Below, one piece after another: positions 18,036 to 26,493 of a DNA stretch of 64,000 nt. The stretch lies in the NCBI RefSeq assembly GCF_021533215.1, contig NZ_JAJNKA010000004.1, positions 310,001 through 374,000 on the forward strand, given 5' to 3'. The position numbers were made by a program, and so were the translations under genes. This DNA comes from Portibacter lacus. GTDB lineage: Bacteria > Bacteroidota > Bacteroidia > Chitinophagales > Saprospiraceae. How positions within the stretch are numbered: position 1 is the stretch's first letter; the number at the start of each line of letters is the position of its first letter. The notes under the pieces are model-generated. The model ran no database searches and was not told where the DNA came from. It was given only the letters and a program-made list of their open reading frames with translations.

Positions 18036-18262
18036 AGAAAACTAAAAACAAATAACTAAAAACTTCAACGATCCCAGCTCGGCAATCCTTGCTCGCGCTC
18101 AGTCCTCTGCTCGGCTTACCGATCTATTCATCAACATACTTTTCTGCTAAAAGCTAACAGCTAATAGCTCATTGCTCATCGCTAACAGCTTACTGCTTAA
18201 AGCTAATAGCTAAGTGCTCATAGCTCATCATTCTACTAGGCTGACCGATCTAGTTGAGTAGG
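18036..18262 (+). repeat. third long D-type repeat upstream of the HAAS-padR operon
   Basis: Another copy of the long D block: AAAACTAAAAACAAATAACT, then CAGCTCGGCAATCCTTGCTC, then CGGCTTACCGATCTATTCAT, followed by a run of loosely repeated AGCTAACAGCTAATAGCTCA units up to about 18262. It stops about 20 bases before the promoter/operator of the downstream operon. The short AGCTxAxAGCT units are quasi-tandem and could expand or shrink by slippage. No coding frame. Confidence 0.8.
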
Positions 18263-18282
18263 TTAAAAAAAATAAAAAGAAA

Positions 18283-18314
18283 TTTGCTATACATAGTATT
18301 CCTATGTATATTTA
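18283..18314 (+). promoter_or_regulatory. promoter with embedded PadR-type palindromic operator
   Basis: TTTG (18283-18286), a 20-base spacer, then TATATTTA (18307-18314), which matches the Bacteroidota -33 TTTG / -7 TAnnTTTG pattern except for the last base. Within it lies a perfect inverted repeat, TATACATAG-N5-CTATGTATA (18288-18310). PadR-family operators are typically ATGT/ACAT-type inverted repeats, so this is the likely autoregulatory site of the PadR encoded two genes on. The chosen ATG at 18319 is only 4 bases past the -7 element, so the mRNA may be leaderless. Operator function is inferred. Confidence 0.7.
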
Positions 18315-18318
18315 CTTC

Positions 18319-19014
18319 ATGGCAGAATTAACCACACAAGAAATAAATTATCTCAAACGATTTTTAGTTCAGCATTACGTGAGATATGAAGATGTTCAGC
18401 TAGAACTCGTGGATCACCTTGCAAGCGGAATTGAGGAGAAGCAATCTAAGAAACCTGACCTGAAATTTGAAGATGCTCTTCAAGAAGTTTATAAAGGTTT
18501 CGGTACGTTAGGTTTCTCTCAAGTGGTGAAGGAGAAAGAAAAAGCCATGCGCAAATTTTGGCAAAAGCACATTATTAAACTTTTCCTTGATTTTCTTAAA
18601 CCGCCATTGATATTTATTGCTATTCTAATTTTCTCGACAACTTATTTAATACAAACATTCTATTCCTTTAATTTTTGGAATCATACTCCATACATAGCAA
18701 TAATGGTATTTGCATTGGCAATTTCTTTAAGTTTTAAATTACATATGAAGGAAGACATAATGAATAAGTATCTCTATTTAGATTCCTATTATGGACTAAG
18801 CGGTTCTATCCTATTCACCTTCGGATATATATTTCCAAGTTCAGCGGTTAATTTTAATGGTAATGAAATAATCGAATTAACGACTCCTTTAATTTGGTTT
18901 ACTTCTTTCTACTTAACATTCTTCTTAATTAGCCTGTATATCCTAGCATATAAGATCCCTAACGGTCTTTTGAAAAAATTCAATGAACAGTATAAAAAAT
19001 ATGCCCTAAACTGA
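18319..19014 (+). CDS. HAAS-like membrane protein partnered with PadR
   Basis: 231 residues. The N-terminal 75 or so resemble the HAAS-type domain that commonly accompanies PadR regulators (MAELTTQEINYLKRFL, then VQLELVDHLASGIEEK), followed by four predicted membrane segments (around LIFIAILIFSTTYLI, YIAIMVFALAISLSF, GSILFTFGYIF and WFTSFYLTFFLISLYILAY). An ATG at 18304 would also be in frame but lies inside the operator palindrome, so I use the ATG at 18319. Its stop overlaps the padR start (TGATG). The usual order is padR first; here it is second. Probable role: membrane sensor or effector of the PadR circuit, inferred from pairing. Confidence 0.75.
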   Translation: MAELTTQEINYLKRFLVQHYVRYEDVQLELVDHLASGIEEKQSKKPDLKFEDALQEVYKGFGTLGFSQVVKEKEKAMRKFWQKHIIKLFLDFLKPPLIFIAILIFSTTYLIQTFYSFNFWNHTPYIAIMVFALAISLSFKLHMKEDIMNKYLYLDSYYGLSGSILFTFGYIFPSSAVNFNGNEIIELTTPLIWFTSFYLTFFLISLYILAYKIPNGLLKKFNEQYKKYALN

Positions 19015-19355
19015 TGGATCCAAAATTATACAAGGGAAGCATTGAGCCTATTTTATTGAAACTATTATCCGAACACGGGGAAATGTATGGATATCAAATC
19101 ACGAAACTGATTAAAGAAAGTACGCAAGGTGAAATTGAAATCAAAGAAGGCTCGCTATATCCTTTACTTCATAAGTTGGAAGCCAACGACACTATTGAAT
19201 CTTCTATAAAAATGGTAAAAAATAGAGGTAGAAAATATTATCGTCTCACTGAGAAAGGGCATCAAGAAACGAGTGCTCTTCTGGAGGATTTTACAAGATA
19301 TATGATGACAATGAATAACTTTTTCAAGGTTAAACCAAGTCAGGTCACTGGATAG
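19014..19355 (+). CDS. PadR family transcriptional regulator
   Basis: 113-residue winged-helix repressor. Typical PadR features: LLKLLSEHGEMYGYQITKLI, GSLYPLLHKLEAND (the conserved 'GslYPaLhrLe' motif of the recognition wing) and GRKYYRLTEKG. The short C-terminal tail places it in the small (subfamily 2-like) PadR group, which works as a dimer. Its ATG overlaps the stop of the HAAS-like gene by one base, so the two are translationally coupled. The palindrome at 18288-18310 in the operon promoter is its probable binding site. The 3' half is duplicated at 17079-17273, and repeats begin 3 bases after its stop. Confidence 0.93.
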   Translation: MDPKLYKGSIEPILLKLLSEHGEMYGYQITKLIKESTQGEIEIKEGSLYPLLHKLEANDTIESSIKMVKNRGRKYYRLTEKGHQETSALLEDFTRYMMTMNNFFKVKPSQVTG

Positions 19356-19357
19356 GT

Positions 19358-20212
19358 ATTAGTGGATAAAGTTTCCCGCTGATTTCGCAAAGAACGCAGA
19401 TTAAAATAACATATTGACTCGGTCCTGTTCTGCTTAAAACTAATAGCTAAGTGCTCATAGCTCATCACTCTATCCGGCTTACCGATCTATTCATCAAATG
19501 TTTTCACGCAATCCATGATCCTGATAGCCTGAACTGGAGGTCAGACCATCAGATCATTAATTTTATGATTTAGCGAAGATCGAAGATTAAAATAACATAT
19601 TGACTCGGTCCTGTTCTGCTTAAAGCTAAAAGCTAACCGCTCATAGCTCATCACTCTACTAGGCTTACCGATCTATTCATCAATTGTTTTCACGCAATCC
19701 ATGATCTTGATAGCCTGAACTGAATGTCAGACCATCAGATCATTAACTTTAAGTTTTGTGAAAGGAACACTCGGTCCTGTTCTGCTTAAAGCTAATAGCT
19801 AAGTGCTCATAGCTCATCACTCTATCCGGCTTACCGATCTATTCATCAAATGTTTTCACGCAATCCATGATCTTGATAGCCTGAACTGAATGTCAGACCA
19901 TCAGATCATTATAAAAACATGAAGACTCGAACTTGTCTTGCTATAGCGAGAAGCCAGCGGGTGGAAATTGGGCCAGGCTAGGACTGCGACCTGTCTTGCT
20001 TTAGCGAGAAGCTGAATGTTTTTTAGCTGATTAAGTAGAAACTTTAATGAATCTGTTTTCCTGAAAACTAAAAACAAGAAACTAAAAGCTTCAACGATCA
20101 CAGCTCGGCAATCCTTGCTCGCGCTCACTACTCTACTCGGCTTACCGATCTATTCATCAACATAATTTTCTGCTGAAAGCTAACAGCTTATCGCTAACAG
20201 CTAACAGCTATT
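19358..20212 (+). repeat. right composite of interspersed repeats (F3-D4-C3-D5-C4-D6-C5-B4-D7)
   Basis: An 855-base non-coding mosaic between padR and truA. F3 (19358-19412) follows the stop directly. A C-D pair then recurs: C3 (19501-19560), C4 (19687-19746) and C5 (19852-19911), each an imperfect hairpin with ATGATC...GATCAT ends, separated by D blocks (TCTGCTTAAA, AGCTAATAGCT units, GGCTTACCGATCTATTCATC), giving periods of 186 and 165 bases. B4 (19913-20024) follows and differs from B2/B3 by about 18 extra bases (CCTGTCTTGCTTTAGCGA) inside its right arm, apparently a partial self-duplication. The long D7 (20025-20212) ends just before the truA promoter. Confidence 0.88.
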
Positions 20213-20215
20213 CAT

Positions 20216-20223
20216 TATATTTG
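20216..20223 (+). promoter_or_regulatory. candidate -7 element for truA
   Basis: TATATTTG, a full match to the Bacteroidota TAnnTTTG -7 consensus, 14 bases before the truA ATG. No good TTTG -33 element is seen at the expected distance; the upstream sequence is the end of repeat D7, so the repeat may have replaced the original upstream region. Confidence 0.4.
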
Positions 20224-20237
20224 CATTAAAAACAAAC

Positions 20238-20990
20238 ATGATCCGCTACTTCTTCGAAATCTCCTTTAACGGTAGCAACTATTCTGGTTGGCAGCGGCAG
20301 AAAACAGCACCGAGTGTTCAACAAACCATCGAAGATGCATTCGCCACCATTTTACAAAGAAAAGTAATCATTCATGGTTGCGGAAGGACCGACGCTGGTG
20401 TGCATGCAAGTCAGTACTTCTTCCATGTAGACTTGGAAATTGACCCAACTAACCTAACATTTAAGATGAATAGAATGCTTCCTAGAGATATTGCGATGCT
20501 AGGATTCACTGCCGTTTCGGAGAAAGCCAATGCACAAAAATATGCGACAGCACGTACTTATCAATACCGATTATCTCATTTGAAAAATCCATTTACCAAT
20601 CAATATACAACTGCTGTCCTTACAAAACTAGACCACCTAAAAATGGACGAAGCCATCTCCTATATTATTGGCAATAAGGACTTTGAAAACTTTTGCAAGA
20701 GACCAAAGTTGATGAACAATACGATGTGCACGATTTTCAATGCATCTGTAATGCTCGAAGAAGAAAGTCAAACCATCATCATTACCGTTCGTGGCAGTAG
20801 ATTCCTGCATCATATGATGAGATTATTAGTCGGAAACTTAATCAAAATCGGTAATGAAAGTCTTCATATCGACGAATTCAAAGACTACATTGACCTGAAA
20901 AACAAACCAAAACACTTCGAATTAGCGCCTGCTCAAGGATTAACCCTTACCAAAATTGAATATGATTCTATTAACCTAAATTTGGATTAA
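20238..20990 (+). CDS. truA: tRNA pseudouridine(38-40) synthase TruA
   Basis: 250-residue cytoplasmic enzyme that converts uridines 38-40 of the tRNA anticodon arm to pseudouridine. The catalytic motif CGRTDAGVHA contains the essential Asp52; the N-terminal FEISFNGSNYSGWQRQ and the later ARTYQYRL and RFLHHMMRLLVGNLI are TruA signatures. Length matches the family. The gene follows the repeat composite and is convergent with the RimK-type ligase gene. Confidence 0.97.
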   Translation: MIRYFFEISFNGSNYSGWQRQKTAPSVQQTIEDAFATILQRKVIIHGCGRTDAGVHASQYFFHVDLEIDPTNLTFKMNRMLPRDIAMLGFTAVSEKANAQKYATARTYQYRLSHLKNPFTNQYTTAVLTKLDHLKMDEAISYIIGNKDFENFCKRPKLMNNTMCTIFNASVMLEEESQTIIITVRGSRFLHHMMRLLVGNLIKIGNESLHIDEFKDYIDLKNKPKHFELAPAQGLTLTKIEYDSINLNLD

Positions 20991-21001
20991 TAAAATCATC
21001 C

Positions 21002-21022
21002 TAGACTTCCACTAAAAGTCTA
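21002..21022. terminator. weak hairpin between convergent truA and rimK-type genes
   Basis: TAGACT and AGTCTA arms (21002-21007 and 21017-21022) enclose a 9-base loop in the 56-base gap between two convergent stops. There is no following T run on either strand, so this is at best a weak two-way terminator. Confidence 0.3.
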
Positions 21023-21046
21023 ATGAAAGACTTCTGAAAACGATCA

Positions 21047-21925
21047 TTACTTCTTTACATTTCGCTCCACATACCGAATAATTTTCCCAGCAATATCCGC
21101 ACCTGTCGCTTTCTCTATACCTTCTAATCCTGGAGAAGAATTCACTTCTAATACCAATGGACCACTTTTCGACTGAAGCATATCAACACCCGCGACTCCT
21201 AGACCCATCGCCTTCGCTGAAATCAAAGCCGTAGATTCCTCTTCCTCCGTAAGCTCAATAATATTGGCACTTCCACCTCTATGTAGATTCGAACGAAATT
21301 CGCCCTCTTTTCCTTGTCGCTTCATCGCTCCGATTACCTCACCGTCCACCACAAATGCCCTGATATCAGCACCTCCAGCTTCTTCTATAAATTCTTGTAC
21401 GATTATTCTCGCCTCTAATCCATTAAAAGCCTCCATCACTGAACCTGCCGCATTTTGCGATTCGGCAAGAATAACTCCCAGCCCTTGTGTCCCTTCTAAT
21501 AATTTCAGAATCACAGGCGCGCCGCCCACTGTATCGACCACATGTTTCACATCCTTCGTGAAATTAGTAAACACCGTTTTCGGCATGCCTACCCCAGCCC
21601 TTGCTAGCAACTGAAGACTCCTCAATTTATCCCTAGAACGAACCAATGCTTGTGACTCAACAGCTGAAAATACTTTCATCATTTCGAATTGACGAACGAC
21701 AGCCGTCCCGTAAAACGTAACCGAAGCACCGATTCTAGGAATGATCGCATCCACATTTTCCAAGTATTCGCCCTTATAATAAATCTTAGGTTTCTTCTTT
21801 TCTAGTTCAATGTTGCATTTCAGGTGATCAACTATTAACATTTCATGCCCCAAAGCCTCTCCAGCCTCGAAAAGTCTCTTGGTAGAATACAGTTGAGGTT
21901 GGCGTGACAATATTATGATTTTCAT
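21047..21925 (-). CDS. rimK: RimK-type ATP-grasp alpha-L-glutamate ligase
   Basis: 292-residue ATP-grasp enzyme of the RimK family, which adds glutamates to the C-terminus of ribosomal protein S6 in E. coli. Visible features: the RimK-like N-terminal domain ([16 protein letters not shown]), the ATP-grasp loop [16 protein letters not shown], the segment [18 protein letters not shown], and the metal-binding [16 protein letters not shown]. The partner gene at 21927-22385 ends one base before this start, so the two form an operon with a RimB-like aspartyl protease. Exact target (S6 or another protein) is inferred from the family. Confidence 0.92.
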   Translation of the reverse strand: MKIIILSRQPQLYSTKRLFEAGEALGHEMLIVDHLKCNIELEKKKPKIYYKGEYLENVDAIIPRIGASVTFYGTAVVRQFEMMKVFSAVESQALVRSRDKLRSLQLLARAGVGMPKTVFTNFTKDVKHVVDTVGGAPVILKLLEGTQGLGVILAESQNAAGSVMEAFNGLEARIIVQEFIEEAGGADIRAFVVDGEVIGAMKRQGKEGEFRSNLHRGGSANIIELTEEEESTALISAKAMGLGVAGVDMLQSKSGPLVLEVNSSPGLEGIEKATGADIAGKIIRYVERNVKK

Positions 21926-21926
21926 T

Positions 21927-22385
21927 CTATTCTGTTTTTTTTCGTTTACTAAGTTTCAATTTGTAGGAGAGATCGTACTTTGATGGATTGATTATAAATC
22001 TTCCCATCAAGAATTTCCGGCCAATCAAAATGGGAAATCGCATTTCACCCCGTTCACTTAAGGACAGTTCAATTTTATATCTAATTGCGAAAAGTCTGAT
22101 GGTTGTTTTGATGATATATCGCTTTTCAGAGCTACCAAATGAGCTTTTGATCCGCTTCTCTGTAAAGTCATCCGTCGAAAATTCCTTTTCATCATATTGA
22201 TTATGAGATGGATCCAAAAGGGTGAAGGTTAGCACTTCTTTCCCATCGACAATTTTAATTGCAATTTTACGACAATGAATAGCTGAAGTGTAAGCCCCAG
22301 TATCAATTTTTAGGTCAATGTTTTTCAAATCTAAATCAGGAAGATCACCCTTATCCTTCCTCCCTATTGTAAGTTTCTTTTTCAA
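21927..22385 (-). CDS. RimB-like retropepsin-fold protease (PF05618 'zinc protease' family)
   Basis: 152-residue protein of the small retropepsin-like family often found beside rimK and linked to trimming or regulating RimK-added glutamates. The aspartyl protease motif is [13 protein letters not shown] with Asp28-Thr29-Gly30; a second family motif is [10 protein letters not shown]. No ATG precedes this segment in frame; the start is TTG at 22385, supported by an AAGGA ribosome-binding site 5 bases upstream. First gene of the two-gene operon with the RimK-type ligase. The 'zinc' in the family name is historical; the visible residues argue for an aspartyl fold. Confidence 0.85.
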   Translation of the reverse strand: MKKKLTIGRKDKGDLPDLDLKNIDLKIDTGAYTSAIHCRKIAIKIVDGKEVLTFTLLDPSHNQYDEKEFSTDDFTEKRIKSSFGSSEKRYIIKTTIRLFAIRYKIELSLSERGEMRFPILIGRKFLMGRFIINPSKYDLSYKLKLSKRKKTE

Positions 22386-22546
22386 GTTCGTCCTTGTTAA
22401 ATGTAAATATTGCTCTTATAAGATAGACTGACAGTTCAGGTTTTAAAGCTGCCAGCAGAGCTTCTATGATAAGCCGCTAAAAGATAGATAAATAATTGAG
22501 AACTATACTATTTATTATTAATCGTCAGTGGATACTGGTACCCAAG

Positions 22547-22861
22547 TCATCCATTTTTACGTCCAGTCATCCTATTGAAAAATCGCTTTTCAAACTCCCA
22601 GAAGAACTGAAATTGACCGAAAATAAAACCATATACCAACAAAATAAGATTATACACAGGTAAAATAAGGATATAATACAGAATAGAAAATAAGATAGGT
22701 TGTTCGCCATTATCGGTAAACAATGCAACGATCGGACGCTTAAGAAACATCACTGTAAATCCTGTACAAGCAAAAACTAGCAGAATAATAAAGACTTGAG
22801 TTCGTGTAACCTTCCACCTTTTTTCTAACCGACTAACCCAACCTTGCTTGCTTTCTGACAT
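22547..22861 (-). CDS. small membrane protein, DUF6787-like
   Basis: 104 residues with two predicted membrane segments (VFIILLVFACTGFTVMFL and FSILYYILILPVYNLILLVYGFIFG) between a basic N-terminus (RLEKRWKVTRTQ) and a basic C-terminus (WEFEKRFFNRM). The layout resembles a conserved small Bacteroidota membrane protein family that I recall as DUF6787; that name is from memory. It starts 9 bases after the priA stop and is probably co-transcribed with priA. Function unknown. Confidence 0.7.
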   Translation of the reverse strand: MSESKQGWVSRLEKRWKVTRTQVFIILLVFACTGFTVMFLKRPIVALFTDNGEQPILFSILYYILILPVYNLILLVYGFIFGQFQFFWEFEKRFFNRMTGRKNG

Positions 22862-22870
22862 AACTTAAAT

Positions 22871-25333
22871 TTAATAAGGATCTACATCTATTTTGACCCT
22901 GACGGATTGAAAACCTTTTGTATCCGAAAATATATACTTTTCTTTCAAAACTAAATCCTTTATCCAACGAATAAGTTTAGGATTTTTCTCCATTTTAATA
23001 AAAATGTTCATAATGTACATCCCTCTCACTCGGGCAACGGATGGCTGTGCAGGCCCCATTAATCGAGAACCGATGTTCTTTTTCAAGTTAGAAGCCATGA
23101 TCCTCGATGCTTCTTCTACCACATTAAATTTCTTATGGCGCAGGGTAATATTGAGCGTCCTGAAAAATGGCGGATACAAGAATTGCTCTCGTTCCATGAT
23201 TTCTCGAGCATAGAAACTATCGTAATTATCCATGACAACGTCCTTTAACACCTGATGATTCGGCATAAAACTCTGCAAAATCACCTTTCCTTGTGTCCCC
23301 TTCCTTCCAGCACGACCACTTACTTGAGTAAGCATCTGATAAGCGCGTTCATGCGCTCTGAAATCCGGAAAATGGATACTTGAATCCGCATTGACTACAC
23401 CAACTAATTTTAAATTCTCGAAATCTAATCCCTTAGTAATCATCTGGGTTCCAATCAGGATATCAAATTTGCGCTCTTCGAAATCCGTGATGAGGTGTTC
23501 TTGCTGATTCTTCGTTTTTGCCGTATCATAATCCATCCGCTTTATATTGGCTTCAGGCAGCAATTCTTTCAGCTCTAATTCTATTTTCTCCGTCCCATAG
23601 CCTTTCTTATTAAGATTAGGATTTCCACATGCAGGACAAGAAGGTGGCATTTTTATACGATACCCACAATAGTGACATCGCAACTCTTCCATATACTTAT
23701 GCAGCGTCAGTGTAACGTCACAATTCACGCATTCCGTTGTCCATCCGCACAATTCACAATTCACTGTCGGTGCATATCCACGGCGGTTCTGAAAGATTAA
23801 CACTTGCTCTTTTCTCGCTAAGGTTTCCTTGATATTTTCGAGCAAATGCAAAGAAAAAATCGACTGCATTCGATTCGTCTTATACATATATTTCAGATCG
23901 ACTAATTCTAATTCAGGCATCGCAACATCGCCGAATCGTTCACTCAGTTTCACTAGACCATATTTCTCTTGCTTACAATTATAATACGACTCAAGCGAAG
24001 GAGTTGCTGAACCAAGCAAGACCTTAGCTCCTAGTGATGTCGCAAGGTATATCGCAACATCTCTACCGTGATACCTAGGATTAGGATCATTCTGCTTATA
24101 AGATGCATCGTGCTCTTCATCTACAATGATCAATCCTAGCTTTTGGAAGGGCAGAAAGATACCAGACCTTGCAGAAACGATTACCTTTTTCTTATACATG
24201 CTCGCCTTGAACAATTCCACTCGTTCATTATCTGACATCTTCGAGTGATAGAGTCCGACATCATCACCGAACACCTTCTTGATTCTAGCTACAATCTGAG
24301 CGGTAAGCGCAATTTCAGGAAGTAAAAACAAGACTTGTTCGTCTCGTGCTATTGCCTCTTCAATTAGTTCTATGTAGATATTTGTCTTTCCACTTCCCGT
24401 GACACCGTGCAATAGTACCACGTCTTTCTCCTCGTATATTTCCTTGATTTGTCGAATCGCATTTTCTTGAATCGGCGTTAGAATTTGCTTTGGCACAACC
24501 TCATCTAATCCATTATCTAGTCGGCTCACTTCCCTTTCCTCTTGAATAAAGATATCTTTCTTGATTAAGGCATTGATCACAGAACTCGTTACACCTGACA
24601 GATGATATATTGCGGTTTGCGGAACCCACTTATTACTTCTCCTGAGCTGAATATAAGCTAGAAGCGCCTTGGTTTGTAGATCTGACCGTTGCACTTGGTC
24701 AAAGGTTTCACTTAATTTTGCTTCATCTTCTTCCAATTGTGGGGAGAGACGCAGAATCTTGATGGTTTTGGGCTTAAATTTGTATTGCAATTCTTCTTTG
24801 ACAAAAGCAATACCCTTCTCCATCAACGATTTAATCACTGGATAGACGGTCTTCTTTCCTAGGATTCCGCGAATTTGTTCTATGGTCAATTCATTCTGAA
24901 TCTCGATTGCTTCTGAAATCAAAAATTCGTCATCGGTGAGCTCATATTTATAGACATCCACACCATCCTTTAAGACTATTTTCGTTTCACTTGTCAATTT
25001 TAGACCTGCTGGTAAGGCAACTAACATCACTTCTCCGATCGTACAGCAATAATACTTGGCTATCCACTCCCAAAACTTAAATTGAATTTCCGTGATGATC
25101 GGCATATCATCGATAACACCAAGGATATCCTTCGTTTTGTATTCGAGCTTTAACCCTTTGCTTATTCCAACTATTAACCCAGAATAACGCTTATTCCTTA
25201 AAGGGACTTCGACCCTTTTTCCGAAACCAACTTCTCCTTCCAGCTCTTTCGGTACGGTATAAGTATACTGCCTCGGCAATGCCAAAGGAAGAATTACATC
25301 TACGTAAACGGTATCTGAAGTTTGATCTGTCAT
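22871..25333 (-). CDS. priA: primosomal protein N' (replication restart helicase PriA)
   Basis: About 820-residue 3'-to-5' DNA helicase that reloads the replisome at stalled forks. N-terminal 3'BD domain (VDVILPLALPRQYTY), Walker A GVTGSGKT, DEEH helicase box, the motif LGSATPSLES, and the zinc-binding insertion with eight Cys (CELCGWTTECVNC, then CHYCGYRIKMPPSCPAC), followed by GTQMITKGLDF and SGRAGRK. Start set at the ATG at 25333 because the longer frame would begin with TTG at 25345. Length is typical for Bacteroidota PriA. Confidence 0.96.
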   Translation of the reverse strand: MTDQTSDTVYVDVILPLALPRQYTYTVPKELEGEVGFGKRVEVPLRNKRYSGLIVGISKGLKLEYKTKDILGVIDDMPIITEIQFKFWEWIAKYYCCTIGEVMLVALPAGLKLTSETKIVLKDGVDVYKYELTDDEFLISEAIEIQNELTIEQIRGILGKKTVYPVIKSLMEKGIAFVKEELQYKFKPKTIKILRLSPQLEEDEAKLSETFDQVQRSDLQTKALLAYIQLRRSNKWVPQTAIYHLSGVTSSVINALIKKDIFIQEEREVSRLDNGLDEVVPKQILTPIQENAIRQIKEIYEEKDVVLLHGVTGSGKTNIYIELIEEAIARDEQVLFLLPEIALTAQIVARIKKVFGDDVGLYHSKMSDNERVELFKASMYKKKVIVSARSGIFLPFQKLGLIIVDEEHDASYKQNDPNPRYHGRDVAIYLATSLGAKVLLGSATPSLESYYNCKQEKYGLVKLSERFGDVAMPELELVDLKYMYKTNRMQSIFSLHLLENIKETLARKEQVLIFQNRRGYAPTVNCELCGWTTECVNCDVTLTLHKYMEELRCHYCGYRIKMPPSCPACGNPNLNKKGYGTEKIELELKELLPEANIKRMDYDTAKTKNQQEHLITDFEERKFDILIGTQMITKGLDFENLKLVGVVNADSSIHFPDFRAHERAYQMLTQVSGRAGRKGTQGKVILQSFMPNHQVLKDVVMDNYDSFYAREIMEREQFLYPPFFRTLNITLRHKKFNVVEEASRIMASNLKKNIGSRLMGPAQPSVARVRGMYIMNIFIKMEKNPKLIRWIKDLVLKEKYIFSDTKGFQSVRVKIDVDPY

Positions 25334-25623
25334 TCTAGACTGCAAATAAAAGCAATAATAATCAACAAAACATGGACTGGCATAAGGATTATCAAAGATG
25401 ATCCGTAAATACTTTAAAAGTCCAAAATTGAATTAAAGTTTAATTAAAATGAAATTCAGCATATAAAGTTCAACTTCTTTAAATAACAAGCTTTAAACTT
25501 CATTTCAATTATACTTCTAAGTTCAGGAAGCTTGTTAATTATCATGGTTGACTTTATTCATTCAGTATTTCTTTTTAGCTTGCCAATGTTATCTTTAACA
25601 ATGCAATTTTAGAAAACCTATCT

Positions 25624-26397
25624 ATGAATAAGGATTATTCAGAAGAATATAAATACAAAGAAAAGCTAGAATTAGAAGACCTAAGTTCCGATTCAGAAAA
25701 GGGCAAGAAAGTTTACTGTCCTTCTTGTTCAGAACCTGTACCAGCTGAAAATCTTAATATTCACTCATATGCTGCCAAGTGTTCTGCATGTAATTCAATT
25801 TTTTCGTTTCGTGAAGATGTAGATGAAGTTCTAGTTCATGATAAAATTTCCCAAGAAATTATAAAGCCAGAAGGAGTAGAACTTAATTACTTCGGTGAAC
25901 ATCTGGATATTACTCTTAATGAACAACCTTGGGGAAATTTAGAGAGTGCAATTGTTGCCTTTTTTCCACTATTGTTAATGATAACTTCACTTATATTTAT
26001 AAAAATGGTCGATTCCACTGGATTTTCAAAAACAATTCTGCTGGCCATTTTAATCACTGCAACAATTGCCTATATCTCCTACTTTTTTATTCGGAAGAAA
26101 CATAAGATTTATATTCACATTGACAAGGAAAATCTATACATAGAAAGAAGACCTAGAAAATTTATTAAGGATGAAATATATTCGATTGAAGAAATAGATC
26201 AAGTGTATATTAAGAGTGTTCCTTCTGCAAGTGCTACTTCTGTTGCACAAATATTCATGATTGTAAATGGACCTAAAGGGCAGAAGCATGTGAAACTAGT
26301 TAAACAAGTGAATAGTCTAGCAAAAGCTAAGTATCTAGAGCAAGAGATTGAAAGACATCTTGGAATTAAAGATAGGAAAGTGATTGGAGAAACTTAG
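25624..26397 (+). CDS. zinc-ribbon membrane protein of unknown function
   Basis: 257 residues. A zinc ribbon is formed by Cys32/Cys35 (YCPSC) and Cys53/Cys56 (KCSAC). Two membrane segments follow (AIVAFFPLLLMITSLIFI and ILLAILITATIAYISYFFI), then a cytoplasmic beta-rich domain of about 90 residues (IYIHIDKENLYIERR...DEIYSIEEIDQVYI) that looks like a small PH-like or bPH2-like module. Monocistronic, with 277 bases of AT-rich sequence upstream shared divergently with priA. Function not known. Confidence 0.7.
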   Translation: MNKDYSEEYKYKEKLELEDLSSDSEKGKKVYCPSCSEPVPAENLNIHSYAAKCSACNSIFSFREDVDEVLVHDKISQEIIKPEGVELNYFGEHLDITLNEQPWGNLESAIVAFFPLLLMITSLIFIKMVDSTGFSKTILLAILITATIAYISYFFIRKKHKIYIHIDKENLYIERRPRKFIKDEIYSIEEIDQVYIKSVPSASATSVAQIFMIVNGPKGQKHVKLVKQVNSLAKAKYLEQEIERHLGIKDRKVIGET

Positions 26398-26493
26398 GTG
26401 AACCAATTTCTGAATGAACTTGTTGAAGAGGACTATTCAAAATAACTGTAATAGAATACTAAACTGTATTACTTTAGCCATAAAAAGGATAAG

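Noticed and set aside
16897-20237. Repeat-rich region considered as an integron or mobile island
   Set aside because: No integrase, recombinase or cassette-like genes are seen; only a regulator operon and non-coding repeats are present.
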